Assembly (NCBI RefSeq): GCF_011440275.1
Contig: NZ_JAAOIV010000006.1
Coordinates: 118,984 to 182,983, forward strand
Direction of reading: 5' to 3'
Length of the DNA: 64,000 bases
Origin: Metallococcus carri
GTDB lineage: Bacteria > Actinomycetota > Actinomycetes > Actinomycetales > Dermatophilaceae
The translations under genes were made by a program, and so were the position numbers. The notes beneath the pieces were generated by a model, which was not told the DNA's origin, made no database searches, and saw only the letters and a list, made by a program, of their open reading frames with translations. Of the stretch, positions 1 to 8,859 are shown piece after piece (positions within the stretch are counted from its first letter, which is position 1; the number at the start of each line of letters is the position of its first letter).

Positions 1-1
1 C

Positions 2-316
2 ATACGGCCCCCGCCTGCCGCCTCACCGCGCGCGGCCGCCGAGCACTACCGGCGGGCGGCGCTGCTGGGCGGGTCCACCTCGGAGGCGCTGCGCCGGGCG
101 ACCGCGACCGTCGAGCGGGTGCGTTACGCCCCGCCCGGGGCGGCATACCGACGCCGACATCGCCGAGGACGGCGCGCGCGTGCTGCGCGGGGTGCAACAG
201 CACGCATCGCTCACGACCAAGCTGCGCGCGCGGGTGCTGCCGACCGTGGGCCGCTCCTATCTGCAGGAGGTATGGCGGCGCCTCACCTTCCGCGCTCCCT
301 CACGGGACCGACGGGA

Positions 317-329
<13 letters not shown>
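2..329 (+). pseudogene. C-terminal fragment of a transglutaminase-like (TgpA/DUF4129-type) protein, apparent frameshift
   Basis: Only the 3' end lies in the window. Frame 2 gives a plausible Ala/Arg-rich helical segment (AEHYRRAALLGGSTSEALRR, then VERVRYAPPGAAY) that breaks at about 147-150. Reading then makes sense only in the next frame (DADIAEDGARVLRGVQQHAS, then RVLPTVGRSYLQEVWRRLTF) up to a TAG at 327-329. This composition, with a conserved RYA segment and a basic amphipathic C-terminus, resembles the last residues of actinobacterial transglutaminase-like membrane proteins; that assignment is from memory of the family. Removing one C near 'catacc' would restore one frame, so this is either a real frameshift or a sequence error. 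The end overlaps the 3' end of sigA tail to tail by about 13 bp. Confidence 0.4.
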
Positions 330-1879
<1,550 letters not shown>

Positions 1880-2049
1880 GAGTTGCCTTCCGTGCGACGA
1901 GAGACCGTCGTCGCACGCAAGCGAGCGCGACGACTCGACCGCTGCGGGCGGCCGGAGGTCTCGGGTGGGGGTGGAGCGAGGGCGCAACGGTCGGTGTTCG
2001 GTTCTCGCCGGGGGGCTCGGAGCCGGGCGTCCGCTGCGTTCTGTCTTCC

Positions 2050-2055
2050 ATTATA
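2050..2055 (-). promoter_or_regulatory. sigA -10 element (TATAAT)
   Basis: A perfect TATAAT on the minus strand, inside an unusually A+T-rich patch (TTTTATAATGG), about 170 nt upstream of the proposed sigA GTG. No good TTGACA-like -35 is visible 16-19 bp upstream. The interval between it and the gene would be a long 5' leader. Confidence 0.6.
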
Positions 2056-2112
2056 AAACGAGATGCCCGGACGCACCGAGCGTGTCCCCGAGATGAGGCC
2101 GTATGCCGCCCG

Positions 2113-2466
2113 TCACTCGGCGGTGACGGTCAGCACCGGACAGCGCGCGTCGAGCAGGATGCGCTGCGCGCTGCCGCCCAGAATGAGCTTGCCGACGGCG
2201 GTGCGCTTGCGCAGCCCGATGACGATGAGTTCGGCACCGGCCTCGTCGGCCCGGGCGAACAGGCCGTCGACCACATCGCCGTCGTCCGGCAGCGAGACCA
2301 CGTCGGTGCCGGGGTGCTGCGCGGCGAACCGGTCGGCCCCTTCACGCGCCTCGGCGGTGAACGGGACGACGGTCAGGCCGATCCCGTGCGCGGACGCCTC
2401 GATGGCGCCGCGCTCCAGTGCGGCGTCTCCTTCGGCGTTTCCGGCATACCCGACAACGATCGACAT
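2113..2466 (-). CDS. Universal stress protein (UspA family), small single-domain
   Basis: 117 residues, one USP domain, cytoplasmic. It starts MSIVVGYAGNAEGDAAL; the beta1 strand (SIVVGYAG) and the C-terminal block IVIGLRKRTAVGKLILGGSA followed by QRILLDARCPVLTV are the nucleotide-binding core (G-2x-G-9x-G-S/T pattern, here ending GSAQ). The start at 2466 is supported by an AGGAGG site 8 nt upstream. Family members bind ATP or AMP and modulate stress or dormancy responses; the specific role here is unknown. It lies downstream of metX with only about 40 bp between and may be read from the same transcript. Confidence 0.85.
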   Translation of the reverse strand: MSIVVGYAGNAEGDAALERGAIEASAHGIGLTVVPFTAEAREGADRFAAQHPGTDVVSLPDDGDVVDGLFARADEAGAELIVIGLRKRTAVGKLILGGSAQRILLDARCPVLTVTAE

Positions 2467-2507
2467 ACTGCCCTCCTGCGCGGCCGTCGGCGACCGCAGG
2501 ACCGAAG

Positions 2508-3638
2508 CTACCCGACCCGGGCGATCCTGCGGTCGGCTAGTGGCCGACAGGCTGCGTCGGCGACGATCGCTTCGATCTGATCGGTCTCGACCAGGAAGCC
2601 GTCGTGGCCGCACCGCGAATGGATCAGCCGCAGCTCCCCGGCGGGGTGCGCCCGCACGATCTCGCGGGACAAGGCGGCCGGGAAGAGCCGGTCGCTGTCG
2701 ACACCGGCGACGACCAGTCGGCCGGTGAACGGCGCGAGCGCCTCGGCGAGTGACCCGCGGCCGCGGGTGACGTCGTGCGTCGCCATCGCCCGGGTGAGGG
2801 TGAGATAGGACCCCGCGTCGAAGCGCGCGGTGAGCTTGGCCGCCTGGTGGTCCAGATAGCTCTGCACCGCGAACCGGCCACCTGCCAGCGGGTCCTCCCC
2901 CTGCTGCGGCTCGGCACCGAAGCGGTCGGCCAGCTCGTCCGCGCTGCGGTAGGTCTGGTGCGCGATCCGCCGGGCGAGGCCGAGCCCGGCGGTGGGCGCG
3001 ACGCCGCGGGCGAGATAGTCGCCGCCGTGATAGGCCGGGTCGGACTCGATCGCCAGACATTGCGCGTGGCCCCACGCGATCTGGTCGGCGGTGGCGTGCG
3101 CTGCCGAGGCGATCACGAGGGCGGTGCGGGTGCGTTCGGGGTGGGTGGCGGCCCACTCGATCACCCGCATGCCGCCCATCGACCCACCGAGCACCAGGTG
3201 CCACGAGCGGATGCCGAGCAGGTCGGCGAGACGACGCTCGGCCGCGACCTGATCGCGGATGGTGATCTGCGGGAAGCCGCCGCCCCAGGGCCGGCCGTCG
3301 GCACGGGGTGAGGCCGGCCCGGTGGTGCCGCGGCAGCCGCCGAGCACATTCGGTGCGACCACGAACAGGTCACGGGTGTCGAGCGGTCGGCCCGGCCCGA
3401 TGATGCCCGGCCACCAGCCAGGGGTCGGCTGGCCGGGTCCGATCGGGCCGACGACATGGGCGTCACCGGTGAGGGCGTGCTCGACCAGCACGGCATTGGA
3501 GCCGTCGGGAGCCAGCGTCCCCCAGGTCTGGAAGGCCATCGTGACCTCGGGCAGCGTCACGCCGGATTCGAGTGGCAGGTCGCCGAGATCGGCGGCCCGC
3601 AGGGCGGGGTTGTCGAATGGATCGTCGGCGGCAGCCAT
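2508..3638 (-). CDS. metX: Homoserine O-acetyltransferase (MetX)
   Basis: Cytoplasmic alpha/beta-hydrolase-fold enzyme making O-acetyl-L-homoserine from homoserine and acetyl-CoA, the committed step toward methionine by direct sulfhydrylation. 376 residues, the usual length. The family signature GGSMGGM carries the nucleophile Ser; other marks are NVLGGCRGTTGPASP, and the acid/base end DSDRLFP and CGHDGFLVE with the catalytic Asp and His. The ATG at 3638 is immediately downstream of a SAM-IV-type riboswitch, so expression should fall when S-adenosylmethionine is plentiful. Its partner metY is about 14 kb away rather than adjacent. Homoserine O-succinyltransferase activity cannot be excluded from sequence alone, but acetyl specificity is usual in actinobacteria. 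Confidence 0.95.
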   Translation of the reverse strand: MAAADDPFDNPALRAADLGDLPLESGVTLPEVTMAFQTWGTLAPDGSNAVLVEHALTGDAHVVGPIGPGQPTPGWWPGIIGPGRPLDTRDLFVVAPNVLGGCRGTTGPASPRADGRPWGGGFPQITIRDQVAAERRLADLLGIRSWHLVLGGSMGGMRVIEWAATHPERTRTALVIASAAHATADQIAWGHAQCLAIESDPAYHGGDYLARGVAPTAGLGLARRIAHQTYRSADELADRFGAEPQQGEDPLAGGRFAVQSYLDHQAAKLTARFDAGSYLTLTRAMATHDVTRGRGSLAEALAPFTGRLVVAGVDSDRLFPAALSREIVRAHPAGELRLIHSRCGHDGFLVETDQIEAIVADAACRPLADRRIARVG

Positions 3639-3714
3639 GACATCTCTCCCGGTCGTTCCGGGGGCCCGTCGGCCACGAACCCCGCGCTTGCCGACGCGAG
3701 GTGCGCGCCGGCCT

Positions 3715-3795
3715 TGTCCTCACCCGGGGCACCCCACCGCGGTAGGAGGGTTGCCGGCCAGCGAGCCGGGGCTTGACGCTGGCGCTCTTGACCGG
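3715..3795 (-). promoter_or_regulatory. SAM-IV-type riboswitch upstream of metX
   Basis: On the minus strand the RNA reads GGTCAAGAGCGCCAGCG, AGCCCCGGCTCGCTGGCCGG, CAACCCTCCTACCGCGG and TGGGGTGCCCCGGGTGAGG. This matches the actinomycete SAM-IV aptamer pattern: GGTCA opening helix, AGCCCCGGCTngCTGGCCGG core, CAACCCTCC joining strand, and GGGGTGCCCCGGGTGA. A nearly identical element precedes metY. It binds S-adenosylmethionine, and control is probably at translation initiation because no clear intrinsic terminator sits between aptamer and start codon. Confidence 0.9.
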
Positions 3796-3799
3796 GTCG

Positions 3800-3805
3800 A
3801 GACTA
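3800..3805 (-). promoter_or_regulatory. metX -10 element (TAGTCT)
   Basis: TAGTCT on the minus strand lies 7 nt before the first GGTCA of the aptamer, so transcription would begin at the base of the first riboswitch helix, as for metY. Confidence 0.55.
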
Positions 3806-3825
3806 GCAACCGGGCGCAGCAGCGC

Positions 3826-4830
3826 CTACGCGGACGGCCGGCGCTCTCGCGGACTGGGACGCATGCCGCCCTGGATGGCGGTGAGCACCAGGAGCGCCAG
3901 GGAGTGGTCCGGGTCGGCCTCAAGCGCCTTCTCGATCGCGATGGAGGCGACGGCGCCTCCTTGGGTGAGCCAGGCGTAGGTCCCGAGCAGCGCCCACGCC
4001 CCGGCCCGTTCCGGCCCTTGCGTGCGCCGGGCCCATTCGGCGAGCCGGTGGCGCAGCGCGTGGTCGTGCTCGCCCTGCTCGCAGCCGTGCGGGCAGTCGG
4101 CTTCCTCCCAGTCGTCGCCGTCGTCGTCGTCATCTTCGTCGTCGAGCGGGTCGGCGCCCCAGGCCGGGACCAGCAGCCGCAAGATGATGTCGCGCCGCCC
4201 GCCATCCCCGAGCAGGACGGCCAGCCGGCGCACCCGTTCGGCGCCGAGCGAGCTGATCGGTGGGCCATGCGGGTCGATGAGGTCGAGCAGCAATGCCCAG
4301 TCCTCCTCGGGCCAGGTGGTGTCCCCCGGATCGACCACTTCGGCGGCCACCGGCGCGAGGCGCTCGTAGATCGCCCGGCGGGAACCGTCGAGGTGCACCC
4401 CGCGCGCGATCTGCTCGGTGACCATCGCGACCTGGTGGGCCTGGGGCAAGGGTCGTGGCGTCACCGGGCAGGTGCCGCAGGTGCAGCGGCGGGCCCACCA
4501 CTGCCCGTCGCGCACCTCGAGCAGGTGATCCAGCGCGACACCGGCCCGGCGATAGGAGGCGGCGATCAGGTCCATCGCCCGCCGGGACAGGTCCGGAGCG
4601 TTCCACCGGGTCAGCACCACGACATCGGCGTGCGGCGCGCCCGGCGCCCCTATGTCTTTGGCCCACTCGGTCTCGTGGTGGGGATGCGGCGGGTCCAGTC
4701 GCAGGTTGAACGCGACCGCGCCATCGCGCAAACCGGTGACAATCAGGCTGTTGTCCGGCACGAACTCGAAGGCCCACGGCAGATAGGTGAGCAGCTGCCC
4801 GAAGCCGCGTACAGAGGAAGTCGTCGTCAT
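3826..4830 (-). CDS. DUF4192 domain-containing protein
   Basis: 334 residues, cytoplasmic, function unknown. The N-terminal block matches DUF4192 as I remember it: LLTYLPWAFEFVPDNSLIVT, and later VVVLTRWNAPD. It contains two Cys-rich spots (RRCTCGTCP and CPHGCEQGEHDH), a very acidic linker (DDEDDDDDGDD), and a C-terminal TPR-like helical stretch (AWALLGTYAWLTQGGAVASIAIEKALEADPDH). The start ATG at 4830 gives MTTTSSVRG; the frame extends three codons further to a TTG. It sits alone between metX and ecsC-like genes on the same strand. DUF4192 proteins are common in actinobacteria, with no agreed role. Confidence 0.8.
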   Translation of the reverse strand: MTTTSSVRGFGQLLTYLPWAFEFVPDNSLIVTGLRDGAVAFNLRLDPPHPHHETEWAKDIGAPGAPHADVVVLTRWNAPDLSRRAMDLIAASYRRAGVALDHLLEVRDGQWWARRCTCGTCPVTPRPLPQAHQVAMVTEQIARGVHLDGSRRAIYERLAPVAAEVVDPGDTTWPEEDWALLLDLIDPHGPPISSLGAERVRRLAVLLGDGGRRDIILRLLVPAWGADPLDDEDDDDDGDDWEEADCPHGCEQGEHDHALRHRLAEWARRTQGPERAGAWALLGTYAWLTQGGAVASIAIEKALEADPDHSLALLVLTAIQGGMRPSPRERRPSA

Positions 4831-4884
4831 ACGACCCAAGCCAACGCGGGTCGGACGGCGAGCGACAGGGCGACCGGGCCCGGC

Positions 4885-4893
4885 TGTGGATAA
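4885..4893 (-). promoter_or_regulatory. DnaA-box-like 9-mer (TTATCCACA)
   Basis: A perfect match to the canonical DnaA box TTATCCACA on the minus strand, in the gap upstream of the DUF4192 gene. It is isolated and not near a dnaA/dnaN locus in this window, so it is not evidence of an origin. It may be a regulatory or titration site, or chance. Confidence 0.35.
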
Positions 4894-4925
4894 CCGGAAC
4901 TAGGCTCCGCGCGCCCCTGTGCAGA

Positions 4926-5618
4926 TCAGCGGGGCTGGTTGAGCACCTGGGTCGCCGGCGGGAACTGGGTCTTGGCGTTGTCGGCGATCTTGCGCAGCAG
5001 GTAGACATCCAGCCCGGCACCGATGAAGCCACCGGCGAGGGGGATCGCCTTGCCCAGCCGGGTGGCGAACTTCTCACCGAGCTGGCCGATGAGGCGGAAC
5101 CCGACGGCCTTGTTGACCACCATCAGCACCGGAGCCGGCAGCTGCTGGGTGGCCATGCTGGCCAGCCGGCCGGTGGCCACGACGCCGGCCTTGCGCAGCA
5201 CGTCGTCAGCGTCGGCGCCGACGAGGGTGAGCAGGACGGCGCTGCGCAGCTTGGGGTCACGCAGGTCGTAACCGCGGATCGCGGCCACCGCGGCGACCAT
5301 CCGGGTGGCGGCGACATAGAAGCCCGCGACATTCGCCGGGAGGGCGACGACCATGGTGACGAACCCGCCGAGGCCGGTGAGGAAGCCGTTGGCGGCCACC
5401 ATCTTGCGGTGATCGCCGATGACCTCCTCGATCGCCTTGTCGGCATTGCCGTTGTGCTTGGCCAAGGCGTCGCGCGCGACCTTCTCGGCCGGGTCGAAGC
5501 CGGCCTTGCCGCCGATGCCGACGTCGACGAGCTTTTGGGCCAGCGACATCGCCGAATTGCCGAGGGGACCGTTGTCGAGTTTGACGGGCGTCTGCGCGTC
5601 GCGCTTCTTACCGAACAT
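4926..5618 (-). CDS. EcsC family protein
   Basis: 230 residues from MFGKKRDAQTPVK. Family marks: VIGDHRKMVAANGFLTGLGG, a hydrophobic membrane-associating stretch around FVTMVVALPANVAGFYVAAT, AAIRGYDLRDPKLRSAVLL, VGADADDVLRKAG, and the conserved C-terminal GGFIGAGLDVYLLRKIADNA. EcsC-type proteins are membrane-associated and of uncertain function; in Bacillus, EcsC is encoded with the EcsAB ABC transporter, absent here. An in-frame ATG nine bases upstream (5627) is an alternative start. It is divergent from sufE with a gap of about 50 bp. Confidence 0.82.
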   Translation of the reverse strand: MFGKKRDAQTPVKLDNGPLGNSAMSLAQKLVDVGIGGKAGFDPAEKVARDALAKHNGNADKAIEEVIGDHRKMVAANGFLTGLGGFVTMVVALPANVAGFYVAATRMVAAVAAIRGYDLRDPKLRSAVLLTLVGADADDVLRKAGVVATGRLASMATQQLPAPVLMVVNKAVGFRLIGQLGEKFATRLGKAIPLAGGFIGAGLDVYLLRKIADNAKTQFPPATQVLNQPR

Positions 5619-5657
5619 GGGCCACATCCTGCCTGATCGACGACGCCCGCGGCGGCT

Positions 5658-5663
5658 TAGGGT
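5658..5663 (+). promoter_or_regulatory. -10 element (TAGGGT) of a predicted leaderless sufE transcript
   Basis: TAGGGT followed by exactly 7 nt and the GTG start. There is no room for a Shine-Dalgarno sequence in the mRNA. Confidence 0.55.
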
Positions 5664-5670
5664 GCAAGGC

Positions 5671-6075
5671 GTGACCACGGCCGGCTGGCAGGAGCTCGTC
5701 GCGCAGTTCGATGGGCTGGACGAACGCGCGCGCCTCCAGGTGCTGCTCGAGTTCGGGGAGGACTTGGCGCCGGTGTCGCCGGAGCCGGACTGGCGGCGGG
5801 TGACCGGTTGTCAGGTGCCGGTCTTCCTGCGCACCCGAGCGCTCGATGGCCGGGTCGAGTTGCGCATCTCGGTGTCCCCCTCGGCCCCCGTTGTGCGGGG
5901 GTATGCCGGTCTGTTGCAGGCCGGCGTCGACGGCGCCGTCCTCGGTCCCCCGGCATACCCGCCGCGGGATCTGCCCGAACGACTCGGACTGCCGCGGGCG
6001 GTCTCGCCCCTGCGCCTGCGCGGTCTGTACGCGCTGACCGAAGCGGTCACCGACGAACTGCGGCGACTGCGCTGA
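5671..6075 (+). CDS. sufE: SufE family sulfur-acceptor protein
   Basis: 134 residues. SufE receives persulfide sulfur from the cysteine desulfurase SufS on a conserved Cys and passes it to the Fe-S scaffold. The motif VTGCQVPVFLR (usual form V-x-G-C-x-S-x-V-W) carries that Cys at about residue 47. Also typical are the N-terminal helix block ELVAQFDGLDERARLQVLLEF and the C-terminal AVSPLRLRGLYAL. The start is GTG, with TAGGGT exactly 7 nt before it, predicting a leaderless transcript. No sufS is nearby; in actinobacteria stand-alone SufE-like genes often lie beside a sulfurtransferase, not seen here. Confidence 0.85.
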   Translation: MTTAGWQELVAQFDGLDERARLQVLLEFGEDLAPVSPEPDWRRVTGCQVPVFLRTRALDGRVELRISVSPSAPVVRGYAGLLQAGVDGAVLGPPAYPPRDLPERLGLPRAVSPLRLRGLYALTEAVTDELRRLR

Positions 6076-6120
6076 TCCGGCGCGCGGGCGCGGACCCGGC
6101 GGCCAGTGCCGTGCATGAGT

Positions 6121-6126
6121 TAGATT
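6121..6126 (+). promoter_or_regulatory. -10 element (TAGATT) of a predicted leaderless transcript
   Basis: TAGATT followed by 7 nt and the ATG of the YGQ-repeat gene. Confidence 0.55.
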
Positions 6127-6133
6127 TTGGCGC

Positions 6134-7177
6134 ATGTCAAACACTTCCGCCGGCCCGAAGAAGGCCCTGCTCGCCCTCCCGGCGGCGGTGGCGCTCATCG
6201 GCCTGGTCCTCGTCCTCGTCGCCCTGCTGTCCAGCTCTGCGGTGAAGCTGGCCGGGTTCACCGACCGCCAGACCATCCAGGCGAACGCGTCCGGCTTCTC
6301 GGTCTACAGCGCCGACCAGGGGGCTCGCACCACCGCGAACTGCCAGGCCGCGGCCGGTGGCAACAACGTCAGCCTCAACCAGCCGGCCTCCGACTTCTCG
6401 GTGTCCGCTGGGGGCTCGAAGTACTGGGAGATCGCCCGCACCCCCGACTCGCTCAGCGCCGGTGACTACCAGGTCACCTGCCAGGGAGCCAACGGCACGC
6501 TGTATGCCGGCCCGCGCGCCGACAAGATCGGCGGCGGCTGGAAGACCCCGGTGCTCATCCTCGGCCTGCTGATGCTGCTCGCCGGCATCATCGGCGCGGT
6601 GCTGATGTTCCTGCGCGGCAAGAAGGCCACGCCGCAGACCTCCGGTGGTTACCCCAACCAGTACGGCGGCGGTTACAACAACAACCAGTACGGCGGCGGT
6701 TACTCCGACGGCTACGGCACCCCGGGCTCGTATGGCGTGTCGACCGGCTCGGGCAGCAACACCCCGGCCTACGGCCAGGGCGGCTACGGCCAGCCGGCTC
6801 AGGGTCAGCCAGGCTACGGCCAGCAGCCCGGTCAGCAGGGTTATGGCCAGCCCCAGCAGGGTGGCTACGGCCAGCAGTCTGGTCAGCCTGGTCAGCCGGG
6901 TTACGGACAGCAGCCCGGCCAGGGTTACGGCCAGCCGCAGCAGGGTGGTTACGGCCAACAGGGTTATGGCCAGCCCCAGCAGGGTGGCTACGGCCAGCAG
7001 TCGGGCCAGGGTTACGGCCAGCCGCAGCAGGGTGGTTACGGCCAGCAGCCCGGCCAGGGTGACTCCGATGTCTCCGACGCGGCGACCCAGGCGGTGTCGG
7101 CCGACGACGTGCGCGACGCGGGCCGCAACAACTCCTCCGGTGGCTGGGAGCCGCCGAGCGAGGGCCGGCAGTCCTGA
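6134..7177 (+). CDS. Two-TM protein with long Tyr-Gly-Gln-rich repeat tail
   Basis: 347 residues, function unknown. A short cytoplasmic N-terminus is followed by TM1 (~10-32, [20 protein letters not shown]), a ~100-residue probably extracellular domain with two Cys (NCQAAAGG and VTCQGANG, a likely disulfide), TM2 (~138-158, [20 protein letters not shown]) and a basic stop (RGKK). The tail (~160-325) is nearly pure Gly/Gln/Tyr/Pro: [12 protein letters not shown], then many copies of [13 protein letters not shown]. It ends in a mixed acidic segment. The tail composition resembles prion-like, phase-separating low-complexity domains. The DNA is itself a chain of near-identical 39-60-bp repeats, so length variation between strains is likely. 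A strong hairpin follows the gene. Confidence 0.85.
   Translation: MSNTSAGPKKALLALPAAVALIGLVLVLVALLSSSAVKLAGFTDRQTIQANASGFSVYSADQGARTTANCQAAAGGNNVSLNQPASDFSVSAGGSKYWEIARTPDSLSAGDYQVTCQGANGTLYAGPRADKIGGGWKTPVLILGLLMLLAGIIGAVLMFLRGKKATPQTSGGYPNQYGGGYNNNQYGGGYSDGYGTPGSYGVSTGSGSNTPAYGQGGYGQPAQGQPGYGQQPGQQGYGQPQQGGYGQQSGQPGQPGYGQQPGQGYGQPQQGGYGQQGYGQPQQGGYGQQSGQGYGQPQQGGYGQQPGQGDSDVSDAATQAVSADDVRDAGRNNSSGGWEPPSEGRQS
6771..7060 (+). repeat. In-gene tandem repeats encoding [13 protein letters not shown]
   Basis: The core ggttaTGGCCAGCCCCAGCAGG and its variants recur at about 6838, 6922, 6964 and 7012, interleaved with TACGGCCAGCAG. Repeats are in multiples of three bases, keeping frame. Such DNA can expand or contract by slippage or recombination. 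Confidence 0.8.
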
Positions 7178-7196
7178 CGCCCGACCCGCACTCCCA

Positions 7197-7231
7197 CCGA
7201 GCCCCGCAGCGCCCAGCGTTGCGGGGCTCGG
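7197..7231 (+). terminator. Hairpin after the YGQ-repeat gene
   Basis: A perfect 12-bp stem, CCGAGCCCCGCA / TGCGGGGCTCGG, with an 11-nt loop, located 20 bp after the stop codon. There is no U-tract, as is common for actinobacterial terminators. It overlaps the start region of the next gene, so the polymerase gene probably begins beyond it at GTG 7231. Confidence 0.7.
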
Positions 7232-8859
7232 TGTGTGCGCTGGCGGTGGCGGGCGATCACGCGGCCGTGATCACGCCGCACACCGAGCAGGTGGTCGCGG
7301 TCAGCGAGTGGGCGAGCTTCGTGCGGGCCACGGACCCGGCGTGGCGCTGGACCTGGTGGTCTGCGCCGGCCGTCGCGCCCGCGCTGACCAGCCGGCCGGT
7401 CGCGCGCTGCTTCGACATCGCGGCGGTCCACCGCCTGCTGGCGGGCGGCGCCGCCGACGAACCCGCGCGGGCGTGGGCCTACGTGCGGGACCTGCCCGCG
7501 GACGGCATACCGGCCGATCGGCAGAGTGCGGACGACCTGTTCGCGGTGCAGACCGAGCCGGCCCTGGTGCGCAGCGACGGCCACCTCGACCCGCGCGCGG
7601 GCGGGCCGGGCTGGTCCCCCGATCCTTCGCAACTGCTGGAGTGGGCGCGGCTGGCGGCCGCGACCGCGACCGCGCAGGCCGACCGGCTGGCGGCACGCGA
7701 GCACGGCCTGGAGACGGCGGCCAGCGAATCGGCCGCCGCGCAACTGTGCCTGGAGTTGGAGCGGGACGGGCTGCCGGTCGACCGGGTGGCGCTGGAGCAG
7801 CTCCTCGGGGAGCTCATCGGGCCGCGGCCGCGCGACGAACAGGATGCGGCCGCCAACCGGCGCGCTCGCGACGCGATCGTCTGGCGGCACGCGCCGGCCG
7901 GCCGGCCGGTCGACCTGCGCAATCCGGCGGTCGTGCGCGATCTGCTGCGTTCGGCCGGCATCGTCGTGGACGACACGCGCGCCTGGCAGCTGGAGCCCTA
8001 TCGCGCGGTCTCACCGCTCGTCGACGCGCTGCTCACCTGGCGCAAGGCGGAGCGGATCGCGACGACCTACGGCTGGAGCTGGGTCGAGCGCTGCCTCGGG
8101 AGTGACGACCGGTTGCGCGGGCCATGGCACCCCAGCGACGGTGGCGCGGGACGGATGACGGCTGGCGCGGGATTGCACAGCCTGCCTGCTCCACTGCGGC
8201 CGGCGATTGCCGCTCCCCCGGGCCGGGTGCTCGTGCGTGCCGACCTCGGCCAGGTGGAGCCGCGAGTGCTCGCGGTGGTGAGCGGCGATCCCGCCTTCGC
8301 ACAAGCGACCCGCGCGGACGATCTGTATGCCGTGGTCGCGCGTCAGTTGGCGATCGAGCGGCCGGTCGCCAAGATCGCGGTGCTGGCGGCGATGTACGGC
8401 CAGACGAGCGGTTCGGCCGGCCAGGCCCTCGCCCGGCTCGAGCGCGCCTATCCGGTCGCGATGGACTATTTGCGCACCGCTGCCCGCCAGGGTGAATCGG
8501 GCGAGCCCGTCGAGACGTATGGCGGCCGGCTGGTCCCGGTGACCGGCGGCGGTGACCTCGCGACGACCCGCGCCCGCGGACGCTTCACCCGCAATGCGGT
8601 GGTGCAGGGCGCGGCCGCCGAACTGTTCAAGGCGTGGGCGCTCACCGTGCGGCACGAGATTGCACCGCTGGGGGGCCGGATCGTGATGTGCCTGCACGAC
8701 GAACTGCTCGTCGAGGTGCCGCAGGAGCACGCGACGGCCGCCGCCGAGGCGGTGGACCGCGCGTTGGCGGACGCCAGCCGGCGGTGGAGTCACGGCGCGC
8801 CGGTGCGTTTCGTCAGCGACACCCAGGTGGTGCGCCGCTGGTCGGAGGCGAAGGGTTAG
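7231..8859 (+). CDS. PolA-like (family A) DNA polymerase without 5' nuclease domain
   Basis: 542 residues from the GTG at 7231. Databases call this actinobacterial family 'bifunctional 3'-5' exonuclease/DNA polymerase'. The polymerase domain is clear. Motif A is RADLGQVEPRVLA (E. coli DYSQIELRIMA; catalytic Asp and the Glu steric gate kept). Motif B is RPVAKIAVLAAMYG, keeping the Lys and Tyr but with Leu-Ala for the usual Phe-Gly. Motif C is CLHDELLVEV with the second catalytic Asp. The N-terminal ~170 residues are weakly conserved and I do not see the DEDD exonuclease acidic residues, so proofreading is doubtful. It is probably an auxiliary repair polymerase, with the main polA elsewhere. 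A TTG at 7219 is an alternative start. It ends 4 bp into the PAC2 gene. Confidence 0.85.
   Translation: MCALAVAGDHAAVITPHTEQVVAVSEWASFVRATDPAWRWTWWSAPAVAPALTSRPVARCFDIAAVHRLLAGGAADEPARAWAYVRDLPADGIPADRQSADDLFAVQTEPALVRSDGHLDPRAGGPGWSPDPSQLLEWARLAAATATAQADRLAAREHGLETAASESAAAQLCLELERDGLPVDRVALEQLLGELIGPRPRDEQDAAANRRARDAIVWRHAPAGRPVDLRNPAVVRDLLRSAGIVVDDTRAWQLEPYRAVSPLVDALLTWRKAERIATTYGWSWVERCLGSDDRLRGPWHPSDGGAGRMTAGAGLHSLPAPLRPAIAAPPGRVLVRADLGQVEPRVLAVVSGDPAFAQATRADDLYAVVARQLAIERPVAKIAVLAAMYGQTSGSAGQALARLERAYPVAMDYLRTAARQGESGEPVETYGGRLVPVTGGGDLATTRARGRFTRNAVVQGAAAELFKAWALTVRHEIAPLGGRIVMCLHDELLVEVPQEHATAAAEAVDRALADASRRWSHGAPVRFVSDTQVVRRWSEAKG

Noticed and set aside
4885-4893. Origin of replication
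   Set aside because: Single DnaA-like box without dnaA/dnaN, AT-rich stretch or box cluster.
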